From Pseudomonas sp. W4I3 (GTDB lineage: Bacteria > Pseudomonadota > Gammaproteobacteria > Pseudomonadales > Pseudomonadaceae): a stretch of 64,000 bases of DNA. Position 1 is the first letter of the stretch. Each line of letters opens with the position of its first letter. A model generated the notes under the pieces. It was given only the letters and a program-made list of their open reading frames with translations. It was not told the DNA's origin and did not search any database. Location of the stretch: positions 2,131,501-2,195,500 of the forward strand of contig NZ_JAUSXS010000001.1 in the NCBI RefSeq assembly GCF_030816195.1, written 5' to 3'. A program made the position numbers and the translations under genes. Of the stretch, positions 33,301 to 41,428 are shown piece after piece.

Positions 33301-34734
33301 TTAGCTCATCATCCCTTTCACCAGGCGTTCCTGCTCAATCAACTCACGCTGGCGCGCATCGATTCGCGAGGACAACGGGAAATTATTGCCGGCGCGACGC
33401 TTGGCAAAGTCCAACTGCTGAATGGCCTGCTGGAAGTCGCCCACCAAGGCGAAATACTCGGCGCGTGCCTGGTGCAATCCAATGATGTTGCCCGACAAGC
33501 CGCGCGTTTCGGCGACCTGATACCACACGTCTGGATCATCCGGGCGCGACTTGAGCAAGCCATCCAGGGCTTTTTCCGCATCAGCCGTACGGTTCTGCTT
33601 CAGCAACAGGTCTACGCGGACCTGGTTCAGCGGATAGTTGCTCGGATACTGGGTAAGCATGCGGTCAGTGCGTTGTTGTGCGTCCGGCATGCGATTGCTG
33701 GTGATATCCAGCTCGATCTGCGCCAGGTTGTAGGTGATATCGTTGGGCGATTTGGCCAGCAACGGCGCCAGGCTTTCCCGCGCTTCCTTGAGCTGTGTGC
33801 CTTTGATCTGGGCGATGGCCAGGCCATAGCGCGCCACATCGTTCTTCGGATTCTCGTCTAGCTGTGCCTGGAAACGCTTGGCGGCGAGGCCTGGCGTGTC
33901 TTCGTACTTCAACTGCACCCGCGCGCGGATCAGTTGATAGCGCAGGCTGTCTTCCTTTCCACCGGGTTTGGCCTGCTCGGCGCGGTTACGGGTGTCGGCG
34001 ATCCGCGATTCTGTCACCGGGTGAGTCAACAGAAATTCCGGTGGTTTGGCGTCGAAGCGATACTGGCGCATCAGGCGCTCGAACATGGTGGGCATTGAGC
34101 GCGGGTCGTAGCCGGCTTTCTCCAGGTTGAGAATGCCGATACGGTCGGCTTCCTGTTCATTCTGCCGGGAGAATCGACGTTGCTCCTGGATCGCGGCGGC
34201 CTGGGAGCCGGCAATCGCGGCAATGCCTGCATCGCCAGCACCGGCTGCGGCAGCAATGATGCCGCCGAGCAGGGCCGCCATCATCGGGATCTGCATGCGC
34301 GACTGCGCTTCCACGCCTCGGGCAAAGTGACGCTGGGATAAGTGCGCCAACTCGTGGGCCAGCACCGATGCGTATTCGCCTTCGGTCTGGGCATTGAGGA
34401 ACAGGCCACCATTGACCCCGACGATCCCGCCGGGCGCCGCGAAGGCGTTGAGCTGAGGGCTGTTGATCAGAATGAATTCCAGGCGCCGGTCATTGACCTG
34501 GCTGGTCTCCACCAGCTTGTACACGCTGGTTTCGACGTAATCCTTGAGCTGCGGGTCATTGAGCTGCGAGACCTGGCCCCGCAGGTAGGCCAGCCATGCG
34601 CGGCCCAATTGATATTCCTGTTGTGGGGAGACAATGGCAGAACTGGCGTCGCCGAGTGACGGCAGCTCGTCAGCGAAGGCCGGGGAGGCCAGCAGGCAGG
34701 CCAGCGTCAGCAGGGTAGGGCGCAAAAAATTCAT
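33301..34734 (-). CDS. Periplasmic M48 metalloprotease with TPR tail (BepA-like)
   Basis: 477 residues. Signal peptide at 1-21 (SPAFA|DEL); M48 zinc protease domain (about 40-270) with HELAHLSQRH and downstream EQEADRIG supplying the third zinc ligand; C-terminal TPR repeats (about 290-460). Size and layout match BepA (YfgC), which processes or degrades stalled LptD at the BAM complex. It is convergent with mucD, another envelope-quality protease. The bamC gene lies 2.5 kb away. Confidence 0.9.
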   Translation of the reverse strand: MNFLRPTLLTLACLLASPAFADELPSLGDASSAIVSPQQEYQLGRAWLAYLRGQVSQLNDPQLKDYVETSVYKLVETSQVNDRRLEFILINSPQLNAFAAPGGIVGVNGGLFLNAQTEGEYASVLAHELAHLSQRHFARGVEAQSRMQIPMMAALLGGIIAAAAGAGDAGIAAIAGSQAAAIQEQRRFSRQNEQEADRIGILNLEKAGYDPRSMPTMFERLMRQYRFDAKPPEFLLTHPVTESRIADTRNRAEQAKPGGKEDSLRYQLIRARVQLKYEDTPGLAAKRFQAQLDENPKNDVARYGLAIAQIKGTQLKEARESLAPLLAKSPNDITYNLAQIELDITSNRMPDAQQRTDRMLTQYPSNYPLNQVRVDLLLKQNRTADAEKALDGLLKSRPDDPDVWYQVAETRGLSGNIIGLHQARAEYFALVGDFQQAIQQLDFAKRRAGNNFPLSSRIDARQRELIEQERLVKGMMS

Positions 34735-34829
34735 GCACGAAGCCTTTCGACAAAGAGCTTACTGTAGCCGGACACTGAGCTTCGGACCAGATATTCTAAG
34801 CAGCTCAAATGTTTGCCTGGAGTAACACC

Positions 34830-35069
34830 ATGACCGACGCTGTAGCCTTTGACGCCGAACTCGATGCCAGCGGCCTCAACTGTCCGTTGCCCTTGCTCAA
34901 GGCCAAGCTGGAGCTCAATCGACTGGCCAGCGGCGACGTACTCAAGGTGACCGCCACCGACGCAGGCTCCCAGCGCGATTTTCGGACCTTCGCCAAGCTG
35001 GCGGGCCATACGCTGGTCCAGGAAGACGAGGCAGCAGGTGTGTACCGTTACTGGTTACGCAAGGCCTGA
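34830..35069 (+). CDS. TusA-like sulfur carrier protein
   Basis: 79 residues with the GLNCPLPLLKAK motif, Cys18 being the persulfide-forming residue of TusA/SirA proteins, and a C-terminal FRTFAKLAGHTL. It probably relays sulfur for cofactor or tRNA thiolation. The ATG at 34830 follows a GGAGT site. It is divergent from the BepA-like gene and convergent with bcp. A tusBCD cluster is not in the window, so it may not be the main TusA. Confidence 0.88.
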   Translation: MTDAVAFDAELDASGLNCPLPLLKAKLELNRLASGDVLKVTATDAGSQRDFRTFAKLAGHTLVQEDEAAGVYRYWLRKA

Positions 35070-35080
35070 TGCCCGCTAGG

Positions 35081-35554
35081 TCAGGCCTTGTTCAGTGCCT
35101 GTGCCGCCGCCAGAACCGCGTCCACATGCCCGGGCACTTTCACGCCGCGCCATTCCTGGCGCAGTACGCCTTCGCTGTCGATCAGAAAGGTGCTGCGATC
35201 CACGCCCAAGTATTCCTTGCCGTATAGCTTTTTCAGCTTGATCACATCAAACAGCTGACATACCGCTTCGTCCTTGTCGCTGATCAGTTCGAACGGAAAT
35301 GCCTGCTTGCCCTTGAAGTTCTCGTGGGACTTAACGCTGTCGCGCGAAACGCCAAACACTTCGGTATTGGCAGCCTTGAATGCGGCGTATTGATCACGAA
35401 AACCCTGGCCCTCGGTGGTGCAACCCGGGGTGCTGTCCTTGGGGTAGAAATAGATCACCACTTGCTTGCCCTTGAGGGCGGCAAGGCTGAAGGTCTGGCC
35501 GCTGGTGGCCTGGGCTTCGAAATCGGCTACGGGTGTGTCGATGGCTACCGGCAT
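35081..35554 (-). CDS. bcp: Thioredoxin-dependent peroxiredoxin (Bcp/PrxQ family)
   Basis: 157 residues with the peroxidatic Cys45 in YPKDSTPGCTTEG. It reduces hydrogen peroxide and lipid hydroperoxides using thioredoxin. The second cysteine five residues later, used as the resolving residue in E. coli Bcp, is absent here (the sequence continues QGF); Cys99 is the only other cysteine, so the protein works either as a 1-Cys enzyme or with Cys99. It is 10 bp from gcvR on the same strand. Confidence 0.92.
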   Translation of the reverse strand: MPVAIDTPVADFEAQATSGQTFSLAALKGKQVVIYFYPKDSTPGCTTEGQGFRDQYAAFKAANTEVFGVSRDSVKSHENFKGKQAFPFELISDKDEAVCQLFDVIKLKKLYGKEYLGVDRSTFLIDSEGVLRQEWRGVKVPGHVDAVLAAAQALNKA

Positions 35555-35564
35555 ATATACGTCC

Positions 35565-36125
35565 TTACATGGGGTTCTGTGGGCGCCAAGGCTCGATCAG
35601 GGCGTCAAGGTTCAGGGCGTCGGCGAAATCCAGGAACTGGTCGCGCAACCAGCTGATCTGCACGCCGGCCGGCAAGGTCACGGTGAAGGTGGCGTTGAGC
35701 ATGGTGCCGCCGGTTTGTGGCGCCTGGTAGGTGTCGCAGGTGAGGTTCTCCAACTCGACGTTGTGGTCGATGAAGAACTGGCACAGCTCGTTGACGATGT
35801 CCGAGCGATAGGCCGAACTGACATACGCCACGTAAGGCAAGGCCTGCGGGCGATTTTCCAGGGCTGCGCTGCGTACCACGTTAACGGTGAAGTCGTGCTT
35901 CTTGGCCAGGCCCGGCAGGCCGGTCTCCAGGCGTGCGAGGGCGTCCCAGCTGCCGGAAATTTGCAGCACCAGCGCACTGCACTCGCCATGGCGGGTCAGG
36001 CGGGAGGTCACCACGGCGCAGCGGTTTTCATGGCTGGCGCGGCACAGGACGTTGGTCAGCTCCATGGGGTTGGCGCCGAGGGCACTGATAACAAGGAATT
36101 GTTCGCGAACTGTGGGGGTGGACAT
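35565..36125 (-). CDS. gcvR: Glycine cleavage system transcriptional repressor, ACT type
   Basis: 186 residues with two ACT domains (about 8-85 and 95-175), the structure of GcvR-like proteins. TPTVREQFLVISALGANPMELTNVL starts the first domain. GcvR in E. coli binds GcvA to repress glycine cleavage genes when glycine is low; the role here is inferred. It is divergent from dapA, a conserved arrangement in pseudomonads, and followed by bcp. Confidence 0.88.
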   Translation of the reverse strand: MSTPTVREQFLVISALGANPMELTNVLCRASHENRCAVVTSRLTRHGECSALVLQISGSWDALARLETGLPGLAKKHDFTVNVVRSAALENRPQALPYVAYVSSAYRSDIVNELCQFFIDHNVELENLTCDTYQAPQTGGTMLNATFTVTLPAGVQISWLRDQFLDFADALNLDALIEPWRPQNPM

Positions 36126-36387
36126 GCAGCCTTCCTAAAGCGATGAGCGGTCGATACCGCCAGAGCTGTATCGATCAAAGGATCAAGGGTAGCGAAAACC
36201 ATCGCCAAGGGCTAGGAGGTGGCGTTTTCATTACGTGAACGACCCGCTTGAAGTGGTGCCTAGGCCTAATGATGGCATTGCCTGTCGTTTAGTTGCGCCA
36301 GAACGCATCCTCGCACGGTACTTCGCTTGTACAAGCATCTTGGCGCCAGTACCATTACGGCTCTCTTTTTCCGGCAGGAGCGGTTGC

Positions 36388-37266
36388 ATGATTGCGGGCA
36401 GTATGGTGGCACTGGTCACACCCATGGATGCACAAGGTCATCTCGACTGGGACAGCCTGGGCAAACTGGTGGACTTCCACCTGCAAGAAGGCACCAACGC
36501 CATCGTGGCGGTCGGCACCACAGGTGAGTCGGCCACCCTCGATGTGGAAGAACACATCCAGGTGATCGAGTTCGTGGTCAAGCGCGTTGCGGGCCGCATC
36601 GCCGTGATCGCCGGTACCGGCGCCAACTCGACGCGTGAAGCGATCGAACTGACCCGCAACGCCAAGAAGGCCGGCGCCGATGCCTGCCTGCTGGTGACGC
36701 CGTACTACAACAAGCCGACTCAGGAAGGCCTGTACCAGCACTTTCGCACCATTGCCGAAGCTGTCGACATCCCGCAGATCCTCTACAACGTACCCGGCCG
36801 CACCGCGTGCGACATGAAAGCCGAGACGGTGATCCGCCTGTCCACCGTGCCGAACATCATCGGTATCAAGGAAGCCACTGGCGATCTGCAGCGCGCCAAG
36901 GACATCCTGGCCGGCGTGAGCAGCGATTTCCTGCTGTATTCCGGTGACGACGCCACTGCGGTCGAGCTGATCCTGCTGGGTGGCAAGGGCAACATTTCCG
37001 TGACCGCCAACGTCGCCCCGCGCGCCATGAGCGAAATGTGCGCCGCCGCCATTGCCGGTGACGCCGCGACCGCGCGTGCGATCCACGAGAAGCTCATGCC
37101 GCTCAACAAGACACTGTTTATCGAATCCAACCCTATTCCCGTGAAATGGGCGCTTTTTGAGATGGGCCTGATGCCGGACGGTATCCGTCTGCCGCTCACC
37201 CCGCTCAGCGAAGCCTGTCACGAACCGCTGCGACAGGCCCTGCGCCAGTCCGGCGTCCTGGTTTAA
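36388..37266 (+). CDS. dapA: 4-hydroxy-tetrahydrodipicolinate synthase
   Basis: 292 residues. The Schiff-base lysine is K161 in GIKEATGD, Y133 lies in LYNVPGRT, and the GTTGES loop holds T44. It condenses pyruvate with aspartate semialdehyde at the start of lysine and diaminopimelate synthesis. The ATG at 36388 follows an AGGAGCG site; longer in-frame starts upstream are rejected on length. First gene of dapA-bamC-MBL-purC, with a 262-bp region separating it from divergent gcvR. Confidence 0.97.
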   Translation: MIAGSMVALVTPMDAQGHLDWDSLGKLVDFHLQEGTNAIVAVGTTGESATLDVEEHIQVIEFVVKRVAGRIAVIAGTGANSTREAIELTRNAKKAGADACLLVTPYYNKPTQEGLYQHFRTIAEAVDIPQILYNVPGRTACDMKAETVIRLSTVPNIIGIKEATGDLQRAKDILAGVSSDFLLYSGDDATAVELILLGGKGNISVTANVAPRAMSEMCAAAIAGDAATARAIHEKLMPLNKTLFIESNPIPVKWALFEMGLMPDGIRLPLTPLSEACHEPLRQALRQSGVLV

Positions 37267-37283
37267 TTGAGGAAGCACTACGC

Positions 37284-38399
37284 ATGAAGCGATTGGCCGG
37301 ACTTTCCGCACTTGCCTTGATTATCTCCAGCACCAGTGGCTGCGGTTGGGTATGGGGCCCGGAAGGCTACTTCCGTGACCGTGGCAGCGATTACCTGGAA
37401 GCGCAAGCAACCAAACCCATGCAACTGCCGCCTGACGTGAGCGTCGCCAAGCGCCTCGACCCGTTGCTTCCGATTCCGCGCAATGTCGCCGACGACACCG
37501 TCAAGGGTGAGTACGTGGTGCCACGCCCACAGCCGATCACGGCGGTGGCCGATGCCAGCGACTACAGCCTGCAAAAGAGCGGTGACAACCGCTGGATCGT
37601 GGCTCAGCGCCCACCCGCCGAAGTCTGGCCGGTGGCCGTGCAGTTCTTCCAGGACAACGGTTTCCGTCTCGACCAGCAGCGTCCGCAGACCGGCGAGTTC
37701 ACCACAGCCTGGCAACACGGCAGCGAACTGTCCGCCAACATGGCCCAGCGTCTGCAGGCCAGTGGTGTAGCTGCCGATAACGAAGCCCGAGTGCGTGTGC
37801 GCATCGAGCCTGGCGTGCAACGTAATACCAGTGAAGTCTATGTGGTCAGCGCCGAGCGTCCTGCCGGCAGCACCGCCAACGTCGATTTCACCAACCGCTC
37901 GGTCAATACCGGCGTCGACGCCGCGCTGGTCGACGAGATGCTCGCCAGCATGAGCCGCATCTCCGAGAAAGGCGGCTCGGTTTCCCTGCTCGCCGCACGT
38001 GATTACGACACCCCTAGCCGCGTCAGCCTTACCGAAGACGGCAGCGGCAACGTGGTGCTGAACCTGGGTGAAGACCTGGACCGTGCCTGGGCCAGTGTGG
38101 GGCGCGCGTTGGAGCAGGGCCCTTGGCGGGTTGAAGACATCAACCGCAGCCTGGGCCTGTATTACATCAACGTGGCTGAAAAGGCCGAGAAAAAAGACGA
38201 CGAGCCAGGTTTCTTCGGCAAGTTGTTCGGCAGTCAGCCGACCAAGGAAGAAGTCGAGACCCGCGCCGAGCGTTACCAGGTTCGTTTGAGCAAGGTCGGC
38301 GAAAGCGTTCAAGTCACCGTCGAGAAGAACATCAATACCGTCGCGCCAGCTGAAACAGCGCGCAAAGTGTTGGGCGTGATTCAGGACAACCTGGGCTGA
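37284..38399 (+). CDS. bamC: Outer membrane assembly lipoprotein BamC
   Basis: 371 residues with a lipobox at SGC (Cys20), the unstructured N-terminus that binds BamD (VWGPEGYFRDRGSDYLEA, LPPDVSVAKRLDPLLPIP) and two helix-grip domains (about 100-215 and 225-370). It is an accessory subunit of the beta-barrel assembly machine. It lies 17 bp after dapA and 4 bp before the MBL gene, as in other pseudomonads. Confidence 0.93.
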   Translation: MKRLAGLSALALIISSTSGCGWVWGPEGYFRDRGSDYLEAQATKPMQLPPDVSVAKRLDPLLPIPRNVADDTVKGEYVVPRPQPITAVADASDYSLQKSGDNRWIVAQRPPAEVWPVAVQFFQDNGFRLDQQRPQTGEFTTAWQHGSELSANMAQRLQASGVAADNEARVRVRIEPGVQRNTSEVYVVSAERPAGSTANVDFTNRSVNTGVDAALVDEMLASMSRISEKGGSVSLLAARDYDTPSRVSLTEDGSGNVVLNLGEDLDRAWASVGRALEQGPWRVEDINRSLGLYYINVAEKAEKKDDEPGFFGKLFGSQPTKEEVETRAERYQVRLSKVGESVQVTVEKNINTVAPAETARKVLGVIQDNLG

Positions 38400-38403
38400 T
38401 CCG

Positions 38404-39162
38404 ATGCGTTTTGCTGTTCTCGGTAGCGGTAGCCAAGGGAACGGCACGCTGGTCGCCCACGACGATACGTACGTACTGGTGGATTGTGGTTTCTCGTTAA
38501 GAGAAACCGAGCGGCGCCTGCTGCGCCTGGGGGTTCATCCTGCGCAACTGAGCGCGATTTTGGTGACCCACGAACATGCCGATCACGTGCATGGCGTGGG
38601 TTTGCTGTCTCGGCGCTACAATCTTCCGGTGTACTTGAGTCGCGGCACGTTGCGCGGGATGCGCAAACCCATTGAGCCCGCAGGTTTCCTGGCCGGTGGC
38701 GAGCAATTGCAGATCGGTGCCCTGAGCATCAATGTTGTCGCGGTGGCTCACGACGCCCAGGAACCCACGCAATATGTATTCAGTGACGGCGAGCGGCGCT
38801 TCGGTGTACTCACTGACCTCGGGTCCTACTGTGCCAAGGTGCTGGACGGTTACCGCGACCTCGATGCCTTGATGATCGAGTCCAATCACTGCCGAGACCT
38901 GCTGGCTCGCGGTCATTACCCCTACTTTCTCAAGCAGCGGGTGGGTGGCGAGCTGGGACATTTGAACAACCACCAGGCGGCGTACCTGGTGTACGAGTTG
39001 GGCTGGCAAGACCTGCAACACCTGGTCCTGGCCCACCTGAGCAGCAAGAACAACCTGCCGACGCTTGCCCGGCAATGTTTTGTCGACACCCTAGGGTGCG
39101 ACCCGGACTGGCTGCAACTGGCCGATCAAGATTCAGGGCTCGACTGGCGACACATCGCCTAG
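38404..39162 (+). CDS. MBL-fold metallohydrolase (YycJ-like)
   Basis: 252 residues with the metal-binding THEHADH (H56, H58, D60, H61) and the YycJ-like start VLGSGSQGNGTLV. ESNHCRDLL and LGHLNNHQA supply the remaining ligand regions. Proteins of this type, between bamC and purC in many gammaproteobacteria, are presumed nucleases or phosphodiesterases; the substrate is not established. Translation is probably coupled to bamC. Confidence 0.88.
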   Translation: MRFAVLGSGSQGNGTLVAHDDTYVLVDCGFSLRETERRLLRLGVHPAQLSAILVTHEHADHVHGVGLLSRRYNLPVYLSRGTLRGMRKPIEPAGFLAGGEQLQIGALSINVVAVAHDAQEPTQYVFSDGERRFGVLTDLGSYCAKVLDGYRDLDALMIESNHCRDLLARGHYPYFLKQRVGGELGHLNNHQAAYLVYELGWQDLQHLVLAHLSSKNNLPTLARQCFVDTLGCDPDWLQLADQDSGLDWRHIA

Positions 39163-39189
39163 CCCACCTCACTCAAAGCGGAGCCCATC

Positions 39190-39903
39190 ATGGAAAAACG
39201 TGAAGAACTCTACCGCGGCAAAGCCAAGTCGGTATACAAGACCGACGACGCCAACCGCCTGATCCTGCTGTTTCGCAACGACACCTCGGCGTTCGACGGC
39301 AAGCGCATCGAACAACTTGATCGCAAGGGCATGGTAAACAACAAGTTCAACGCCTTCATCATGCAGAAACTCGAAGAGGCCGGTATTCCGACTCAGTTCG
39401 ACAAACTGCTCGGCGACAACGAGTGCCTGGTCAAGAAACTCGACATGATCCCGGTCGAATGCGTCGTGCGTAACTACGCTGCCGGCAGCCTGGTCAAGCG
39501 CCTGGGCGTGGAGGAGGGCCTAAAGCTCAATCCTTACACCTTCGAACTGTTCCTGAAGGACGACGCCAAGGGCGACCCGTTCATCAACGAATCCCACGTC
39601 GTGGCCTTCGGCTGGGGCACCGCTGAACAACTGGCGCGCATGAAAGAGTTGTCCCTCAAGGTCAACGATGTGCTGAGCAAGCTGTTCGACGACGCCGGCC
39701 TGTTGCTGGTGGATTTCAAACTCGAATTCGGCGTTTTCCACGACGGTTCCATCGTCCTGGGCGACGAGTTCAGCCCCGACGGCTGCCGCCTGTGGGACAA
39801 AGACACCAAGAAGAAGATGGACAAAGACCGCTTCCGCCAGGGCCTCGGTGACGTCATCGAAGCTTACGAAGAAGTCGCCAATCGTCTCGGCGTACCGCTG
39901 TAA
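39190..39903 (+). CDS. purC: Phosphoribosylaminoimidazole-succinocarboxamide synthase
   Basis: 237 residues, full length. SAICAR synthetase motifs: [13 protein letters not shown] at the start, [17 protein letters not shown] (about 88-104), and the [19 protein letters not shown] block (about 190). It joins CAIR and aspartate in purine synthesis. It lies 27 bp after the MBL gene with a GGAGCCC leader and ends the dapA-bamC-MBL-purC unit. Confidence 0.97.
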   Translation: MEKREELYRGKAKSVYKTDDANRLILLFRNDTSAFDGKRIEQLDRKGMVNNKFNAFIMQKLEEAGIPTQFDKLLGDNECLVKKLDMIPVECVVRNYAAGSLVKRLGVEEGLKLNPYTFELFLKDDAKGDPFINESHVVAFGWGTAEQLARMKELSLKVNDVLSKLFDDAGLLLVDFKLEFGVFHDGSIVLGDEFSPDGCRLWDKDTKKKMDKDRFRQGLGDVIEAYEEVANRLGVPL

Positions 39904-39947
39904 TCGACGCAAGCATCTGATAGCACGGAAAAAAACCGCTTCGGCGC

Positions 39948-39976
39948 TTTGCATCCACGAACCATGCTGTTATGAT
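39948..39976 (+). promoter_or_regulatory. Sigma-70 promoter of tRNA-Ser
   Basis: TTTGCA (39948-39953), 17-bp spacer, TATGAT (39971-39976), 10 nt upstream of the tRNA 5' end. The GC-rich GCGCGCC just after the -10 is a likely stringent discriminator, as expected for stable RNA. Confidence 0.7.
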
Positions 39977-39986
39977 GCGCGCCGTT

Positions 39987-40076
39987 GGAGAGATGCCAGA
40001 GTGGCCGAATGGGACGGATTCGAAATCCGTTGTACCTTCACCGGTACCTAGGGTTCGAATCCCTATCTCTCCGCCA
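39987..40076 (+). tRNA. tRNA-Ser (anticodon CGA)
   Basis: 90 nt including encoded CCA. Acceptor stem GGAGAGA/TCTCTCC; anticodon stem GGATT/AATCC with anticodon CGA; a long variable arm (TACCTTCACCGGTA) typical of type II tRNAs; T-arm GGTTCGAATCC. It reads UCG codons. It has its own promoter and terminator. The next genes downstream form a toxin-antitoxin islet. Confidence 0.96.
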
Positions 40077-40088
40077 TTATTTATAAAC

Positions 40089-40133
40089 GAAAACCCCCAA
40101 TAGCTTAGATGTTATTGGGGGTTTTTGTTTTTG
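40089..40133. terminator. Terminator after tRNA-Ser
   Basis: AAAACCCCCAATA and TATTGGGGGTTTTT form a stem of 12 bp or more with a loop of about 10 nt, followed by TTTTT and further T. Strong on the plus strand, and AAAA on the left makes it usable in reverse. Confidence 0.9.
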
Positions 40134-40197
40134 TAGCAGAAATCCCCGGGTGAATTCTGCTACGGTCGTCATCACCTGATGGCAGTGCGGGTCGGTC

Positions 40198-40593
40198 ATG
40201 AATTTTGAAAAAGTGCTCACGCATTTGCAGGCGAATCTTGCGGGGCTGTTGGCTGTGTACGTCTTTGGCAGCCGAGTCACGGGCGATGCGAATGCTGACA
40301 GCGATCTCGACGTGGCTGTGCTGATAGAAGGGAGCATCGACCCCCTACAATTGTGGCGTTTATCCGGAGAGTTGGCGGATATCGTCAAAGCCCCTGTCGA
40401 CCTGCTGGACTTGCGTGCGGCTTCGACGGTCATGCAATACCAGGTTATAACCACGGGGCGTCGACTCTGGAGTAAAGACAGCCAGGCCGGTATTTTTGAA
40501 AGTTATATTCTCAGCGAGAAGACTGCGCTGGATTCTGCCAGGGCTGGGCTGCTAGTCGACATTCATAAGGACGGGACGGTATATGGCCGATGA
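40198..40593 (+). CDS. mntA: MntA-type nucleotidyltransferase antitoxin
   Basis: 131 residues with a minimal nucleotidyltransferase fold. The motif GSx10DxD is exact (G24-S25 ... D36-L-D38, in VFGSRVTGDANADSDLDVAV), and a third acidic residue lies in PVDLLDL. In characterised HepT-MntA pairs this protein AMPylates a tyrosine next to the HEPN active site of the toxin and so neutralises it. It overlaps hepT by 11 bp. Base composition is lower in GC than the flanking core genes, and it sits just past tRNA-Ser, both consistent with acquisition. Confidence 0.88.
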   Translation: MNFEKVLTHLQANLAGLLAVYVFGSRVTGDANADSDLDVAVLIEGSIDPLQLWRLSGELADIVKAPVDLLDLRAASTVMQYQVITTGRRLWSKDSQAGIFESYILSEKTALDSARAGLLVDIHKDGTVYGR

Positions 40594-41027
40594 TGTACTC
40601 ATTAACAAGGCGGCCAGCATCGAACGTTGCGTTGCTCGGGCTCGCGAGGAATACGAAAAAGGCCCCCGCCAGTTTTGCCACCGATCTTACTCGTCAGGAT
40701 GCGGCCATTTTGAACATTCAGCGCGCCTGTGAAGCCGCTCTGGACATGGGACAGCATCTTATCCGCCGCGAGCGTCTTGGCGTTCCCCAGGGAGCTCGTG
40801 ACGTGTTCGAGCTGCTGGCACAGGGCGGATGGGTGAACCCTTCCTTGTTGACCAATCTGAAAAATATGGTTGGTTTCCGCAATATCGCAGTGCATGAGTA
40901 TCAAACGCTGCAGCTGCCGATCACGGTTGCGATCATTACCAAACACTTGGGCGACTTTCTGGCCTTCAGCTCACAGGTTTTAACCAGGGACTCTGGTCAG
41001 CCAGGCGCTTCAAAAGCTCCTCCATGA
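40583..41027 (+). CDS. hepT: HepT-like HEPN toxin (DUF86), interrupted by a frameshift
   Basis: From the ATG at 40583 (MADDVLINKAASIERCV) the frame runs to AREEYEK and then breaks. It resumes as APASFATDLTRQDAAILNIQRACEAALD and continues to 41027, 147 residues in all. The HEPN ribonuclease motif RNIAVHEY (Rx4HxY, about residue 100) is intact, including the tyrosine modified by MntA. The cause is one extra base in CGAAAAAGGCC (five A where four are expected, 40656-40660). If real, the toxin is lost and only the antitoxin remains; otherwise it is a sequencing error. Confidence 0.8.
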
Positions 41028-41086
41028 CACGTTACTGCGCCATGGAGCAAGCCTTTGAAGTGGGAGGGGCCACGCGGTCAGTGGTT

Positions 41087-41236
41087 TCAGTGCGACGCCT
41101 GAAGCTTCGATTTCTTACTCTGTGATTTTGCTGATGGCTTTTTATCCGTTTCCCTCACCGTTTCCCGCGGCCTCTTCTTCGCCTCATCCTCCGTCACATA
41201 CTCTCCCGTAACCGCATCCCGATATTTCGTTGGCAT
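41087..41236 (-). CDS. Conserved-looking 49-residue basic protein
   Basis: A short gene: ATG at 41236 after a GGAGCTTAT leader, TGA at 41087. It opens MPTKYRDAVTGEYVTEDEAK and continues with a very basic tail ending LQASH. The opening (KYRDAxTGEYVTxxEAKxxP) matches, from memory, small proteins common in pseudomonads and phages with no known function. The ribosome-binding site and the codon use support it as real. It lies between hepT and a convergently placed terminator. Confidence 0.65.
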   Translation of the reverse strand: MPTKYRDAVTGEYVTEDEAKKRPRETVRETDKKPSAKSQSKKSKLQASH

Positions 41237-41373
41237 ATAAGCTCCTTGCAGTACGTCGCCACATCAGCGACCTTTTCAGGTTAGCCGAGGCACTTACGCG
41301 CACCAGCGTTACTGCGGGAATTGTGGTTACCAGGCTTTTCAAAAGCGGGTTCAATCATCTCCCGCACCCGAAA

Positions 41374-41408
41374 TAAAAAAGCCTGCTGAACTCAACGCTC
41401 AGCAGGTT
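41374..41408 (-). terminator. Terminator of the MFS exporter gene
   Basis: Read on the minus strand, CCTGCTGA and TCAGCAGG pair across an 8-nt loop and are followed by CTTTTTTATTT. It lies 21 bp past the MFS stop codon. Confidence 0.85.
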
Positions 41409-41428
41409 ATTCAGTCACGCCTATCGGG

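Noticed and set aside
36325..36340. GCTTGTACAAGC upstream of dapA as a second light operator
   Set aside because: Only one TGTACA is present; no second hexamer lies 12 bp away on either side.
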